This document shows, one piece after another, positions 63,371-64,000 of a DNA stretch of 64,000 nt. This DNA comes from Laccaria trichodermophora. Lineage: Eukaryota; Basidiomycota; Agaricomycetes; Agaricales; Hydnangiaceae. A program made the position numbers and the translations under genes. How positions within the stretch are numbered: position 1 is the stretch's first letter; every line of letters begins with the position of its first letter. The stretch covers positions 1,302,001 to 1,366,000 of the forward strand of contig JACTVC010000007.1 of the NCBI GenBank assembly GCA_018417955.1, written 5' to 3'. Under the pieces are notes generated by a model. The model had not been told where the DNA came from. It made no database searches and saw nothing but the letters and a program-made list of their open reading frames with translations.

Positions 63371-64000
63371 CTATGATGCCTTGGTCCTCTCTGCTTCTAA
63401 GTCCTGCTCCAAAAGCTGATTGAAGAAATCCATCACAATCTGAAACCCATAGTCAACCCAATGGATGGTACCCCCAGCAGTGTAGTGTGGTTCTCCCTGC
63501 TGGGTGGGAGTGTTGGAGTGCATGACTGCATGACGATAGATGAGGGGAGGAGAATTGTCGAGCCTGGAAGAAATACTATCACCAGCTGAAGTTCCCAAAG
63601 AACCAAGTGGCCTCCTTTTTTAGGGTCAAAGCAGCCTATGGAGGTGAGGGTGCAGAGGCCATAGAGCAGGTTGGCATGGTCTTTGTGGCAGTGGCGGACA
63701 GTTCTTGGGCCAAAGGTAAAGAAGCAGGTGGCAAAGGCATTGTTATTAAAGGTTTGATGGAGGGTTTTGTCATGGTCCAAAAGCTGCTGGAGGTGGTCAG
63801 TGTAATAGGAATGGAGATGTGGCACCCATGCTGCTAGGATGGCTAGAGTTTGTTATACCTATGGGGCAGATCATGCTGAGAGGTATGTACTTACCTGATT
63901 GATGGCTGGCAAGTTGACCCATAGCCTCGTTCCTCTGAAGGGACTCCAAAGTCTCCACCTCAGAGGCCTTTTGGTAAAGTACTCCTGGATGTGTTTGCCC
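63371..64000 (-). pseudogene. Transposon-associated 2OG-Fe(II) oxygenase-like gene, 5' end outside
   Basis: The minus strand encodes, from the window edge, an exon ending near 63895 at a GTAAGTACAT donor, then after an intron of about 50 bp AAWVPHLHSYYTDHL, FGPRTVRHCHKDHANLLYG, FDPKKGGHLVLWELQLV, FLPGSTILLPS, and, after a one-base frame change near 63530, HAVMHSNTPTQQGEPHYTAGG and IHWVDYGFQ. The HxD-like HKD and the later His in AVMHSN, separated by beta-strand-like segments, fit a double-stranded beta-helix oxygenase. I recognise the family as a common uncharacterised one in basidiomycetes, often near transposons. The frameshift suggests a pseudogene. The frame ends at 63371. Confidence 0.5.

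Noticed and set aside
63138..63419. Plus-strand frame of 93 residues
   Set aside because: It lies just downstream of the minus-strand oxygenase-like gene, partly overlaps its end, and has no introns, motifs or neighbours supporting it.

Overview
This window looks like a transposon-dense, gene-poor chromosomal region of a basidiomycete fungus, most likely an Agaricomycete. The reasons are short GT-AG introns of about 50 bp in the recognisable genes and the combination of gene families: a TET/JBP oxygenase, genes of the type associated with KDZ transposons (CxC5/CxC6-like), a fungal hAT transposase, a Helitron fragment and an Spt5-like KOW gene. I found no convincing single-copy housekeeping gene, no rRNA and no standard tRNA. 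Most long open frames are low-complexity translations or broken transposon genes.

Layout. 1-13 kb: a hAT-like MITE, an intact 1.43-kb element inside a broken minus-strand gene, and degenerate minus-strand coding remnants. 13.3-15.3 kb: a Helitron N-terminal fragment cut by the end of a KDZ-type element that carries a decayed CxC5/6-type gene. 15.3-19.3 kb: unrecognised plus-strand remnants. 19370-23422 and 33838-37890: two 4,053-bp inverted-repeat arms that pair without any indel (paired positions sum to 57260) around a 10.4-kb spacer. The spacer holds the end of another KDZ-type element, a BED-type hAT fragment, and a second CxC5/6-type gene interrupted by a roughly 7.4-kb hAT-like element. 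That element carries an Spt5-like gene and an internally deleted transposase, and is itself interrupted by nested elements. 38-41 kb: MITEs, ATGGT-type satellites and a 154-bp tandem repeat. 41-51 kb: KDZ-type element ends, an unrecognised multi-exon gene, and a TET/JBP pseudogene. 51-58 kb: more element ends with tRNA-like units, a Tc1/mariner-type MITE, an unrecognised multi-exon gene and a coiled-coil ORF. 58-64 kb: a gene with a duplicated promoter, an intact 1.5-kb element, and a probable 2-oxoglutarate oxygenase-like gene running off the edge.

The main system is a family of roughly 1.4-1.5-kb elements with 8-bp target duplications and two different termini (CAGTACTTTAC at one end, GAGGTCTTTAC at the other). 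Their subterminal regions are built from short palindromic words that differ between copies but generally match at the two ends of one copy. Their interior has a fixed order: a CpG-rich CA-skewed block, then a polypyrimidine tract. In six end regions (five independent loci plus one copied in the inverted repeat) a tRNA-like unit with perfect A box, B box and oligo-T stop sits just inside the subterminal words and always points outwards. The 8-bp duplications, the TET/JBP and CxC5/6-type neighbours, and published links between these genes and KDZ transposons suggest a KDZ (Zisupton-like) origin; hAT also makes 8-bp duplications and is the alternative. All identifications come from reading the sequence, without database searches.
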